A program made the position numbers and the translations under genes. This document shows, one piece after another, positions 10,745 to 19,615 of a DNA stretch of 64,000 nucleotides. Each line of letters begins with the position of its first letter. Position 1 is the first letter of the stretch. The notes beneath the pieces were generated by a model. The model had not been told where the DNA came from, made no database searches, and saw only the letters and a list, made by a program, of their open reading frames with translations. Origin of the DNA: Saccharina japonica (lineage: Eukaryota; Sar; Phaeophyceae; Laminariales; Laminariaceae); NCBI GenBank assembly GCA_008828725.1, contig MEHQ01004416.1, positions 62,001 to 126,000 on the forward strand, written 5' to 3'.

Positions 10745-12471
10745 CGGCTGACAACGCCTCAGGCATACAAAAAAAAAAGGAAAACAAATGGCATGCCAGG
10801 TTTCGATCCTGGGTCCTCGAGGTTATGAGCCTCGCACGCTACCTCTGCGCCACATGCCAATACGGATTATGTGTTATCATCGAATAATATAGTGGCGGGT
10901 GGCGAGTGGTATAATGTTATGGTACTGCTGGCATGAGGTGGAAACGCCTGGTAAATACCTGGTATCAGGTATAATAATCGTATTGGTAGTACTTGGAAGG
11001 CGGTATCTTAGGTGGGAACCAGGGATGGTTCCCGATGGCTTTTAGCCATCTCACCTGCCTTCTCAGTCGTTCATCACGCGAAAACGGAATAAACCTGCTC
11101 TTCTTCTATCTCTACGCAAACAACACACGTGAGTACCAACGAGTACCCGTTCCATAGGCTGACCTGGCTAGGGATACCCTGTCCTCTTATACCTAGCATC
11201 CCTACACTTGGCGTTGCATATCGGCAGGACTAGTCTAAAACGGAGAAATTTTTTTTTTACTCGTGCTCGGTTTCCTTTTTGTCAGCCGTTGGCTATTCGT
11301 GCTTTCTGAGCGAGAGAGCAGCGTTGCTCCGCTCTCCCGTCACCCGTGATGTCGTCTCAAGAACGGGGAGGATCTGCTCCCCTTCGCGGCAGCGCAGACC
11401 AGGACCCTGAACCTCAGCGTCCCTTGCTGGGCCGCCGTCTACGAAGCGCCGATGAAGGTCAAGCGCCAAGTACATCAGATCAACCTGTGGACTCGAGATT
11501 GGACGACGGCGCTCCTGCGACTTCGCCTGGACAACATGCCTCGAAGACGCGAGCTCCTTGCCCACCAGGCATGCAAGTTGAGCCCTTCACGCGTACGGAT
11601 CCGTCCACAAGACAGGCCTCTGAGCTGCGATCTCCGTGCCCACCAGGCAAGCACGTCGAGCCCCTCACGCCCTCAGCCATGGCTCCTTCTTGTTCAGCTG
11701 AGGTTGTTCTTCCTTCTTGTACAGCGGAGGACGTTCTGCCTGTCAAGACCTCCAGCGCCTCGCAGCCTCTCGGTGACGCTCGGCCTGCTTCGAGGAGCGA
11801 GCCTTCTCTCCGACAACCGGCCGGTTTGGACCATCTGCCTCGACACGATCTGCGACAGCCCGCCCCCGCCTCTGGCTCTACGATACCTGCTGAGCAGTAT
11901 TCGAGCAGACTGCGACACCTGCTTCCAGTTCTACCTGGCCCGGGGATCGACACGGGGCCGGCTGATACGGGCACCACTGGTACTCGTACGAGCCTCGACA
12001 GCAAAAACGCGGTTCAAGAAATTTTTCCCGCGCCAAGCCTCAAAGACGGTACACTGGATTTCAGTATGGACGCAGCATCTCTCGCCGTTCCCGCTGATGA
12101 GATTTTTAGCACAGCCACAGCCGTTCGGGAGCGAGTTCCTTTTAATAGCGATTTCAGTACCGAACACGTACAAGGCCGAGCGGCCGTTGCTGTTTGGACA
12201 GCTGGGGAGGCGGGAAACAAAGCTCCCCCTCCTTTGACCCCAGCTCGTACCCCAAGTGCCCGCAGTGCCCGCCGTACGGCACGGGAGAAGTCGAACGCTG
12301 CTGTACAAGCTCTTACCGCACGCCTGCCTGTGTCGAACTCTGCTGTACAAGCTCTTGCTGCAAAAACAAATACTGGTCCGAACTCTGCTGTACAACTTTC
12401 TGCTTCACTCCCTGCTGCTGCCTCTGCTGCACCGGCCTCTGCTGCACACACATCAGACGAACGTTATGCTG
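10745..12471 (+). repeat. repeat module, copy 2
   Basis: Starts with the same CGGCTGACAACGCCTCAGGC as window position 1, directly after unrelated sequence, so the module's left edge is sharply defined here. It lacks the foldback element of copy 1 and keeps a long ORF open. Its right part continues past the point where copy 1 diverges. Confidence 0.8.
10789..10859 (-). tRNA. initiator-type tRNA-Met (CAT) sequence, copy 2
   Basis: Identical over 71 bases to the copy at 45-115: 7-bp acceptor, CAT anticodon in a CTCATAA loop and an ATCGAAA T loop. Perfect conservation of the tRNA while the module around it differs by many small changes suggests either recent copying or selection on the tRNA fold. 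The same doubt applies: the discriminator base would be T. Confidence 0.65.
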
Positions 12472-13268
12472 CAATTTTCTTTACTGCGCCCAACGCTGCT
12501 GTACAACTTTCTGCTTCACTCCCTGCTGCTGCCTCTGCTGCACCGACCCCTGCTGCACACACATCCGACAAACGTTATGCTGCAAATTGTTTTACTGCGC
12601 CGAACTCTGCTGCGATTTCGCCTAGAAGACCAGCATCTAAGCCGCGAGCTCCTTGCCCACCAGGCATGCAAGTTGAGCCCTACACGTCCACAAGACAGGC
12701 ATCTGAGCTGCGATCTCCGTGCCCACCAGGAAAGCACGTCGAGTCCCTCACGCCCTCAGCCATGGCCCCTTCTTGTTCAGCTGAGGTTGTTCTACCTCTC
12801 AAGACCTCGGATGCCTGGAAGCCTCTCGATGACGCTCGGCTCGCCAAGACGAAGAACGAGCCAACGGCCGACTTGGACCCTTGTAGGGCCCCGCCTCTCG
12901 ACGCGCTGCACCAGGCCACCCAGCTGCCCAGCCCCCTTCCGCCTCTGACTCACGATACCTGCCAGCAGATTCGAGCAGACTGCGCCTCCAACTTCCAGTT
13001 CTACCTGGCTCTGAGCAAGACACGGGGCTGGCTGATGCCCAGCCGAGTACCGCTGGTACTCGTACGAGGCCAGAGAGCGATACTGCTGTACGCAAAAAAA
13101 TTGTTCCTGGTATTTTCCCTCCTCGCTCAACTGCTGAAGTTCGGCCTCTCAAGACCTGGAAGACCGAGCCTCCTTTCCGCCCAACGGCCGACTTGGACCC
13201 TTGTAGGGCCCGCCTCTCGACGCGCTGCACCAGGCCGCCCCAGCTGCCCAGCCCGCCTCCGCCTCTGA
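11349..13268 (+). CDS. long Ser/Ala/Pro-rich repeat-encoded protein, function unknown
   Basis: An open frame of 639 codons starting at ATGTCGTCTCAAGAACGG; a GTG directly before the ATG is also in frame. The product is low-complexity: rich in Ser, Ala, Pro and Thr, with paired CPPGMQVEP and CPPGKHVE motifs that occur once near residues 70-105 and again near 410-445, and stretches of AAVQLSASLPAAASAAP-type repeats in the middle. I see no zinc knuckle, protease, polymerase or transposase signature and no membrane segment. It lies inside the duplicated module. It could be a structural ORF of a non-autonomous or decayed element, or an open frame kept by internal repetition. It is not recognised as a host gene. 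Confidence 0.45.
   Translation: MSSQERGGSAPLRGSADQDPEPQRPLLGRRLRSADEGQAPSTSDQPVDSRLDDGAPATSPGQHASKTRAPCPPGMQVEPFTRTDPSTRQASELRSPCPPGKHVEPLTPSAMAPSCSAEVVLPSCTAEDVLPVKTSSASQPLGDARPASRSEPSLRQPAGLDHLPRHDLRQPAPASGSTIPAEQYSSRLRHLLPVLPGPGIDTGPADTGTTGTRTSLDSKNAVQEIFPAPSLKDGTLDFSMDAASLAVPADEIFSTATAVRERVPFNSDFSTEHVQGRAAVAVWTAGEAGNKAPPPLTPARTPSARSARRTAREKSNAAVQALTARLPVSNSAVQALAAKTNTGPNSAVQLSASLPAAASAAPASAAHTSDERYAAIFFTAPNAAVQLSASLPAAASAAPTPAAHTSDKRYAANCFTAPNSAAISPRRPASKPRAPCPPGMQVEPYTSTRQASELRSPCPPGKHVESLTPSAMAPSCSAEVVLPLKTSDAWKPLDDARLAKTKNEPTADLDPCRAPPLDALHQATQLPSPLPPLTHDTCQQIRADCASNFQFYLALSKTRGWLMPSRVPLVLVRGQRAILLYAKKLFLVFSLLAQLLKFGLSRPGRPSLLSAQRPTWTLVGPASRRAAPGRPSCPARLRL
12395..12600 (+). repeat. ~105-bp internal tandem repeat within the long ORF
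   Basis: The block GCTGTACAACTTTCTGCTTC..CTCCCTGCTGCTGCC..CACACATC..GACGAACGTTATGCTGCAA occurs twice in direct order, with a further partial copy upstream. It encodes an Ala/Ser-rich repeat. Confidence 0.75.
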
Positions 13269-13500
13269 CTCTACGATACCTGCCGAGCAGTATTCGAGCA
13301 GACTGCGCCACCTACCTCCAGTTCTACCTGGTTCTGGGCAAGACACGGGGCTGGCTGCTGCCCAGCCGAGTACCGCTGGTACTCGTACGAGGCCAGAGCG
13401 CAAAAATGCTGTTCGCGATTTTTTTCCCGCGCCTCGCTTAGAAGATTACACACTGGAATTCAGTACGAGCATACTCCCTGTTTTCTTCACTGCTGTTAAT

Positions 13501-14118
13501 GTGGACGATGCTTCTCATAGGGATTTCAGTACAGCCGCTGATATTCTTACTGCTGTTAGAGTCGACTCTTTCAGTACAGGCTCTGCTGCCGGAGCAGATG
13601 TGCTTACTCCTGCTGTACCAGCTTCAGCTGTTGTGAACAGTGATGTACAAGCTCCTGCTGTACCAGCTTCAGCTGTTGTGAACAGTGATGTACAAGCTCC
13701 TGCTGTGATGACTACTGCTGATACTTCCTTCCATGCTGTTTATGACTCAGAAGCCACCTTGCCGCCCCGTACTGCCAGTACCGCGCCTGACATTTTTCTT
13801 CGCCCTCCATTGCGTACTCCGGCCGCCCAAACTGCCCCCATGAAGCACGCCCTCCGGCAGGTCTTTCCCGGCGCGGTGCAGCAGCTACATCAGCATGCAC
13901 TCCAGTCGACCTCGCCCGGTGTGGCCCAACAGCTGCAGAAGCCACAGCAGCTGCAGACCCTCTGGCTGGCCTTGCTAGGAGCGCCCCACCAGCTGCAGCA
14001 ACAGCGACAGCGGAAGCGGGCCCCTCAGCCGGCCGAGGTGCAGCAGCCACCGTCACCACCCCCGCTCGCGTCCCGAGCTGTTCATCGGACTACGCGACCC
14101 CGCGCTCGGCACCGCTGA
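13501..14118 (+). CDS. open frame of 205 codons, Ala/Val then Gln-rich, unknown
   Basis: No ATG start; the frame opens at GTG. The first third encodes two to three copies of a 15-residue unit around PAVPASAVVNSDVQA (45-bp direct repeats at 13606-13700). The end is Gln/Pro/Arg-rich. No family recognised. It lies just downstream of the long ORF and shares its composition, so it may belong to the same element. A long frame is also open on the opposite strand here, so coding status is doubtful. Confidence 0.25.
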   Translation: MDDASHRDFSTAADILTAVRVDSFSTGSAAGADVLTPAVPASAVVNSDVQAPAVPASAVVNSDVQAPAVMTTADTSFHAVYDSEATLPPRTASTAPDIFLRPPLRTPAAQTAPMKHALRQVFPGAVQQLHQHALQSTSPGVAQQLQKPQQLQTLWLALLGAPHQLQQQRQRKRAPQPAEVQQPPSPPPLASRAVHRTTRPRARHR

Positions 14119-14455
14119 GTGCCGGCTCGCAGGAGCCGCTTCCGCCTGCGCCGTGGCCCACACCGCGGACGCCGCTTGCTCTGTGCTGTACCGTTGGCTG
14201 CGCATGGGACACTCGCCGTAGGACAGGACACTCGGCGCGCAGTTCGCGAAGATGGCTGCATCGGCGTGCCATCACGAGGCCCAACGACGGGGAAAATCTT
14301 GCAACTCTACGCGCGGTATGGAGTGGAGGACAGTTCTTTCAGCGGCAGAGGCTTCCGCTCGGCATTGACCACGCCGACTTCACGATTTTCTGGACCACTG
14401 GCAGGCAAGAAATTTTCCTTTTTGGTGGACGTTGCCTCCTTCGCTGGTCGTCTTG

Positions 14456-14892
14456 AGCACTTTTATTTTTAATCGTGCCCTCGCACCTGTTCAAGTACCG
14501 CGCGCAACCGTTGTTTTCAACCGTTGCAGCCGCGAGCGCTGTGGCCGTTTCTGCGGAAACCGCCCGCCTCGCCGCAGTATAGCGCGCGTTCGTAAAACTG
14601 GATTTGCGTACGTAGAATCGAGCTCTGCTCTTCAGGTATGCTCTCCCCTACTTTGGTGGTAGGCTGAGACCATCCACTTTTATTTTTAATCGTGCCATCT
14701 ACCTGTTCAAGTACCGCGCGCAACCGTTGTTTTCAACCGTTGTAGCCGCGAGCGCTGTGGCCGTTTCTGCGGAAACCGCCCTCCTCGCCGCAGTATAGCG
14801 CGCGTTCGTAAACTGGATTTGCGTACGTAGAATCGAGCTCTGCTCTTCAGGTATGCTCTCCCCTACTTTGGTGGTAGGCTGAGACCATCCCT
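14456..14892 (+). repeat. tandem duplication, 2 x ~218 bp
   Basis: CTTTTATTTTTAATCGTGCC at 14459 and at 14677 each begin a near-identical block that ends GTAGGCTGAGACCATCC. A third, partial GTAGGCTGAGATCATCC appears at 15067. Confidence 0.85.
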
Positions 14893-16495
14893 CTGCAAAA
14901 TCTTCATAGGTGCTATATATTACACACCACTATTTCTTCTTCGCTGTTTTCAATCGAACCGGCCGGTGATGCGCGGCAGCGCCCTCGTTCGAGTTTCAAG
15001 CGACGTTTTTTTTTCCCCGGTATCTGTGACGAGCGTGGCTCCTTGGGTTCTATCTCCCCTACGTAGGCCGTAGGCTGAGATCATCCCCTTCGCAAAGCCT
15101 TCGTACGTGCAAGCACCACCACTGACCTCCCCCGCGTTTGGACGCCTCTTTTTTCGGCACTGGTTCACAGATCTCGCGAGCCTTGGTTGGAGAAACCTCT
15201 GGATCGGAGACTCTTGCAGCGCCTGTGGAGCGGTCCTTTTTAACTGTGGCGACGCAGCAACAGCTTTTGGGAAGTTGCTGTCTTTCAGCGAGCGAGTCTT
15301 GCGGCACCTTCGTTTTCCCCGCATCCCCTTCGGGTTTTTGTGGGATGGTGTCGGGATAACGGGTATTGCGCGCCAAGTGGCTTTGCTCGCCGTGTGCACC
15401 CCCATTTTTCCAACTGCCTTCGGGAATTTTGCGTGAGATTATACTGCTGCAGGGGGGAGGGACTTTGAGCTTTCGGCGCCAGGTGTCGCACACGTACTTT
15501 TAATACGCATCGGTGGGTGTACCCCTTTTTCCTCCTGCCTTCGGGCATGTCGAGTGATATTTTAGGTGGTAATACGGAGTGGGCATCTCTTACCCGCGCT
15601 AGTACTACAGGCAGTACGCGCCGGTGTGGACGGGGTCTGGGCTAAGACCCACGTTTTATCTGGAACTTTGGCTTGAGATCAGAACCGTTTGTAACGGTTG
15701 GCACCATGTGTCTCGCTTTCGGTGTGCTTTGGGAATAATAAAATACCGGCCTTCAATGGCGGTTTTATTATTTATTTCGCCTTTCCTGTTTTTCGACGGG
15801 TACGCGGTCAACCGCCCCGCGGCCTCGGCCCGCCTCTAAGGGGCGTGGCCAGGCCCGTACGCCTTCCCTGTCGCCTGGATGGCAGACGGGATCGTGTAAT
15901 TATCATGTCATGAATACCATCCATTTCATTGACCCTTGGCTTGATTTGTCATCCATATGCTGGCCCCTAACTGCCCACCACCATGCTGAGGTTTTCGCTG
16001 TCTGGGCCCCCATGGAGACCGACGACACTCCTCTATGGAGCAGCCTACTTTCACCGACCGCCCGTGCTACCGCGCTCCGAGAAAACCGGACCCCGGCCTA
16101 AACTGCCGCGAAGACTTGCACCCATTAAAACAGTGTAGACACCTGTCCATTTTCGCGAGCGACCGTAATCAGTGACGACGGTGCGGCGTACCGACGTTGT
16201 TAGGCACGCATGATCCGATGCCGCCGCGATGACAACCCCTCGCGCTCGATCAACCAGAATAACCAGAGACAAGTATCCATCGCTCGCGTTGGCCAAGGTC
16301 CGCAGAACAGACATATCGACGACTACAACAAACACGAAACAAGGTAACCCGTTGTCGGGTCTACAAGGTACCGTTTCTGGGTCTGGCCACGATGGTGATG
16401 TCCCGCTCTCGCCCGCCTCTTCGCCGCTGTCTCCGCCTTCGGTGTTCGCGGCGACGCCAGCGCTGCCAAAATAAGTATATACTTCGTATATAACT
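14893..16495. other. GC-rich stretch, no gene recognised
   Basis: Contains a loose ~125-bp repeat: CCTTCGGGAATTTTGCGTGA near 15418 and CTTCGGGCATGTCGAGTGA near 15539. Frames of 110-150 codons occur on both strands without a motif. I see nothing that settles coding. Confidence 0.4.
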
Positions 16496-17233
16496 TTGTT
16501 TTTCAACACACAAGCATTGAGTTCACAAGATGCTCGTGTTCCAGGCTCGTCCAGCGCTCAGCGCCGACCTGCCTCGAATGCTGCCTCGCCTGCTGGCCTT
16601 ACGCCCAGCACGTCGTCCCGTATATCCGGTCGACGTAGCCACAGCACACTTTGGCCAGCACGTCGTCCGTATATCGGTCGACGCAGCGACACAGCCACAC
16701 TTGCTTCTGCGGCGAGCCCATGGGCTCCCCCTCCGCCTGTTACAAAGTTTCATGGCCTATATCCCGCGACGGGAGCCTGCGCTCGAGCGCCGCCCCCCTC
16801 AGCCCGGGTGCTGACGACCGCTGAGGAGTCTCTGCGCACTGCGCACGCTCTGCCAGCGACGAGCCTGCGCCTCGAGCGCCGCTCCCCTCAGCCAGGACAC
16901 GGGAGCCCGCGCATTAGCGCCGCTTCGCCAGCGATGGGAGCCCGCGCTTCGAGCGCCGCTCCCCTCAGCTACGGCATTTTTCAGGCGACGGGAGCCTGCG
17001 CTTCGAGCGCCGCTCCTCTCAGCCCTTGGCACGAGAGCCTGAGTTTAAGACTCCGCTCTCCCCAGCCACGCGCCGCGCAGCACCAAGAGTTGCGCCTGCG
17101 CGTCGCTCTTTTCAGCGAGGGTGCCCCCCTCCTTCACTCCCGGCCATGTGGTGGCGGTCGGTTTGAGGTGCGGGAAGGCCGGCACCGAAACCCCGAGATC
17201 TCGGTTGAAGCTCGACTCGGCGTTTCCTCGTAA
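16496..17233 (+). CDS. open frame of 245 codons with Ala/Ser/Pro minisatellite, unknown
   Basis: Residues about 85-190 are built from a repeat reading roughly ATGACASSAAPLSP, encoded by GGAGCCTGCGCTTCGAGCGC-type units at 16755-17065. No start ATG at the beginning of the frame and no known domain. Composition matches the ORFs upstream. A minisatellite that happens to stay open is as likely as a gene. Confidence 0.25.
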   Translation: MFFNTQALSSQDARVPGSSSAQRRPASNAASPAGLTPSTSSRISGRRSHSTLWPARRPYIGRRSDTATLASAASPWAPPPPVTKFHGLYPATGACARAPPPSARVLTTAEESLRTAHALPATSLRLERRSPQPGHGSPRISAASPAMGARASSAAPLSYGIFQATGACASSAAPLSPWHESLSLRLRSPQPRAAQHQELRLRVALFSEGAPLLHSRPCGGGRFEVREGRHRNPEISVEARLGVSS

Positions 17234-17430
17234 TAACGGGGGCCGCTCCACCCTTTTTCCTTTCGAGGAGGAATCGACAAGATTAGCTACCTTGTCCCCC
17301 TTCCCCGGCAGGTCTACAGGGAGGAAGCCCTCTCCGGTGGACACTTTGTTGCCAACCACCCGAGCCCCGTTTTTTCAAAGTCTTTTCTGGGTCTGCAGGC
17401 CCCCATTCGACTTCGCGCACGCTACCCCGC

Positions 17431-18108
17431 GTGCGAAACGCTCCTTCGGTTGCAGTGGAGCAGGAAAAACTTGACACTGCCCGACGAGCCCGTGGTGAGT
17501 CCACGGCCTCCGGTCAGGCCAACCGGATGGAATACCCGTTGAATTCGGAAGAATCGCAACTCTCGTCAAGCAGAACGGGCTCAGAGCCCCCTGCCCCCCT
17601 TGGTTCCAGAGAGAGACCATCGGGCGCAGTAAGAGAACCTTCTGGCCATTTTTCGCCTTCGAGCGATGGTGTCACCGAGCCAGTATACGTGGGATCGGAC
17701 TCGTCTCGTGCACCAGGGGCCCAGTGTTCTCAGAGAAGTACACTGCCGCCCCCCCATACCGCTACAGCGGCCACCGGCGGTTTGGCACCGTCGGTCTTTG
17801 ACCCTACCCTCGAGTACTCAACGGAGGCGCCCCCGCCCCCCGTCCACCCCCCCCCCCCCCCCCCACCCCCCCCCCCTTTGTGCCATCTTTCCCCTCTAAT
17901 TAGCAGTAACGGCCCACTCGTCATTTCCCGTCAAGTTAGACACATGATATATTTACCTCGCGAGAGTTATGATGCGAGGCCCCGATCTTTTAACCACAAG
18001 ACGAATGCGCGTCGGATTATGTCCTCGCCGGACCCGCGCGAGCACAAACGCATCGGTCGAGCCGTGCGTAACTTCGACGGCGCCACCTGGGACCAGTGTT
18101 ATAAGGCT
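17431..18108 (+). pseudogene. fragment of a NADAR-like domain behind a proline-rich stretch, cut by a SINE
   Basis: The frame (GTG start, 226 codons) is low-complexity for 180 residues, including a proline run encoded by a C tract at 17848-17876. From about residue 189 it reads RRIMSSPDPREHKRIGRAV then RNFDGATWDQ. This matches the middle of NADAR (YbiA/COG3236, DUF1768) proteins, which act on ADP-ribosyl or riboflavin-pathway N-glycosides: the pattern A..I..A.DP.E.K.LGR.V..F....WD is typical of the family. The catalytic N-terminal part and the C-terminal part are absent. Right after WDQ (18096) the sequence becomes the SINE at 18097, so the domain was probably interrupted by it. Assignment is by eye on about 30 residues. 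Confidence 0.5.
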
Positions 18109-18391
18109 TAGTTCGGGTAAGCGATCGGTTAACCTTTTACCAGTAGCCCAACGGACTAATGCCTTAACAAATGGCGACGACGGCAGGACATGAGTTGCTG
18201 GCCGTGAGTTCGAATCTCACCTCCACCATGAAAACACTTTTTAAAGAAAAGTGAATTTCCTCATGTCAAGAACCTGAACAATACTCTCTCTGGGTCCCCA
18301 TAACATTGGAACCGCGAGGCCAATTGGCTTTGACACGACGACCCGTATATCCGGTCTGTCCTGAATATCCCGCCGGTCCAGGGGGGGAGAG
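18097..18391 (+). mobile_element. tRNA-derived SINE, copy 1
   Basis: Starts GTGTTATAAGGCTTAGTTCG. An A-box-like TAGCCCAACGGACTAA lies at about 18144, and a B box GAGTTCGAATCTCAC at 18206-18220 is flanked by a perfect GTGAG/CTCAC T-stem. The 3' part ends ATATCCCGCCGGTCCAGGGG GGGAGA and is followed at once by a second copy. The matched tRNA-like half and a shared 3' tail define a ~290-bp SINE. Confidence 0.65.
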
Positions 18392-18466
18392 TGTTATAAG
18401 GCTTAGTTCGGGTAGGCGATCGGTTAACCTTTTACCAGTAGCCCAACGGACTAAGACCTTAACAAT
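18391..18466 (+). mobile_element. tRNA-derived SINE, copy 2, 3' truncated
   Basis: Repeats GTGTTATAAGGCTTAGTTCG through CGGACTAAGACCTTAACAAT, then stops before the B box. It abuts copy 1 in direct orientation. Confidence 0.7.
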
Positions 18467-18554
18467 AATCAATGATTTCCGCAAACGAGGTATGATATAT
18501 ACGTACGCAACACAAATACGAGGGTATGGGTGGCTAAAATTAATGAATTATGGA

Positions 18555-18704
18555 AATTATTCCGCGTGCTTCAGTAGGGGTAGCATTTATCTTCACAAAT
18601 AATTTCTGACTTCCGCGGCTCCTTAATCCCTTAAGAACTGGTCCGACGTATTTGGGGACAAGTTACTGGGAATTATTGTGGGATAAGTTTTTCAGTCCTC
18701 CCAG
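18555..18704 (+). mobile_element. MITE-A fragment interrupted by the TTAA micro-MITE
   Basis: GCGTGCTTCAGTAGGGGTAG at 18556 is a family A start. At CGGCTCCTTAA (18617) the sequence switches to the micro-MITE (CCCTTAAGAACTGGTCC..TTTGGGGACAAG..GGGAATTATTGTGGGATAAG, 18625-18704). The rest of MITE-A is missing. Confidence 0.65.
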
Positions 18705-18716
18705 GGAACTCTGCCC

Positions 18717-18776
18717 AATAAGGCATATGCCTTATAAAGCACATGCCTTACGCGTACGTATAAGGCATGCCTTATC
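18717..18776. repeat. cluster of perfect palindromes (ATAAGGCAT units)
   Basis: ATAAGGCATATGCCTTAT (18-base perfect palindrome) and ATAAGGCATGCCTTAT (16-base) lie 25 bases apart, with a half copy ACATGCCTTA and ACGCGTACGT between them. Confidence 0.85.
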
Positions 18777-18882
18777 GTTGGAACACCATTTATTTATGTT
18801 TGGCGCGGTGCGCGTTGTACACGGTAGGTCCATCGCATTGCATTTTCAATTTCTTTTTTAACCAAAATGAGTGTTTCGGTGG

Positions 18883-19228
18883 ACTGGTGCTACGATGGGG
18901 GGGGGGGGTACCCACATTTTCACTACCGAGTTTTGGGCACTCGGACGAGTGGTCCCGAATGTAACTAAAATGTGGACCTAAACATAATTTGTTCGCGTTA
19001 CGTAACAAAGCCTCCATTGGCGGTACTTGATGAACAACAACAAAAAAAACAAAAAAATCGTTATGAGTACAACGCAGTAAAGCAGTCAGGGTGCTTGATG
19101 AACAACAACAACAAAAAACAACAAAAACGTTATGAGTACAACGCAGTAAAGCAGTCACTCTGCCGAGTGGCTCTTCACAGGGCGAAAACAAGCACCCTAT
19201 ACATGACCCCCCGTACCCTAGCACCAGT
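18883..19228 (+). mobile_element. MITE family B, full-length
   Basis: Ends ACTGGTGCTACG and GTACCCTAGCACCAGT are inverted. Next to the left end is a run of G then GTACCCACATTTTCACTAC. Inside, a ~62-bp block (GATGAACAACAACA..TTATGAGTACAACGCAGTAA AGCAGTCA) is tandemly duplicated. A relative lies inverted at 36738-37013. Confidence 0.8.
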
Positions 19229-19256
19229 CGGTGAGGCATACTGCAGTGTAGAGCTG

Positions 19257-19615
19257 CTTAACCCCTTAAGAACTGGTCCCACGAATTTGGGAACAAACTA
19301 CTTGGAATTGGAGTTATAAGGATTACCCTGGGCTGGGTAGTCGATCGATCTTTCACCCCAATAGCTCAGCAAGCAATACGCTCACATTTGACGTCGTCGG
19401 CAGGACACGGGTTCGAAGCTTACTTCGAACGTTTTCTTTTATAGAAACGCTTGCGCGTGCGTCCCTAAAAAAACACGTCTCCCCTGGTTCCCTAGGCATT
19501 GAAACGAAGCGGGTTGGTCAACGTATGGCCGTATACGGCACCGACGCTTCAAATATCCTGCCTTTCGGAGCGGGGGAGGGTGTCATAAAGGGTTTTTCCA
19601 GTTCTGAATGGGTTA
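19257..19615 (+). mobile_element. TTAA micro-MITE split by a SINE
   Basis: Left half TTAACCCCTTAAGAACTGG to CTACTTGGAATTG (19257-19310); right half TTTTTCCAGTTCTGAATGGG TTA (19592-19615). About 280 bases of SINE copy 3 lie between them. The halves match the uninterrupted copies at 21782 and 60438. Confidence 0.7.
19311..19591 (+). mobile_element. tRNA-derived SINE, copy 3
   Basis: Starts GAGTTATAAGGATTACCC and ends CAAATATCCTGCC..GGAGCGGGGGAGG, matching the 5' and 3' ends of copy 1. A box AATAGCTCAGCAAGC and B box GGGTTCGAAGCTT. GAGTTATAAGG at the left and GTGTCATAAAGG at the right may be its diverged target duplication. Confidence 0.65.

Noticed and set aside
1-17000. LTR retrotransposon spanning both repeat-module copies
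   Set aside because: No TG..CA-bounded long terminal repeats, no polypurine tract and no reverse transcriptase or integrase motif; the tRNA is a full-length sequence rather than an 18-base primer site.
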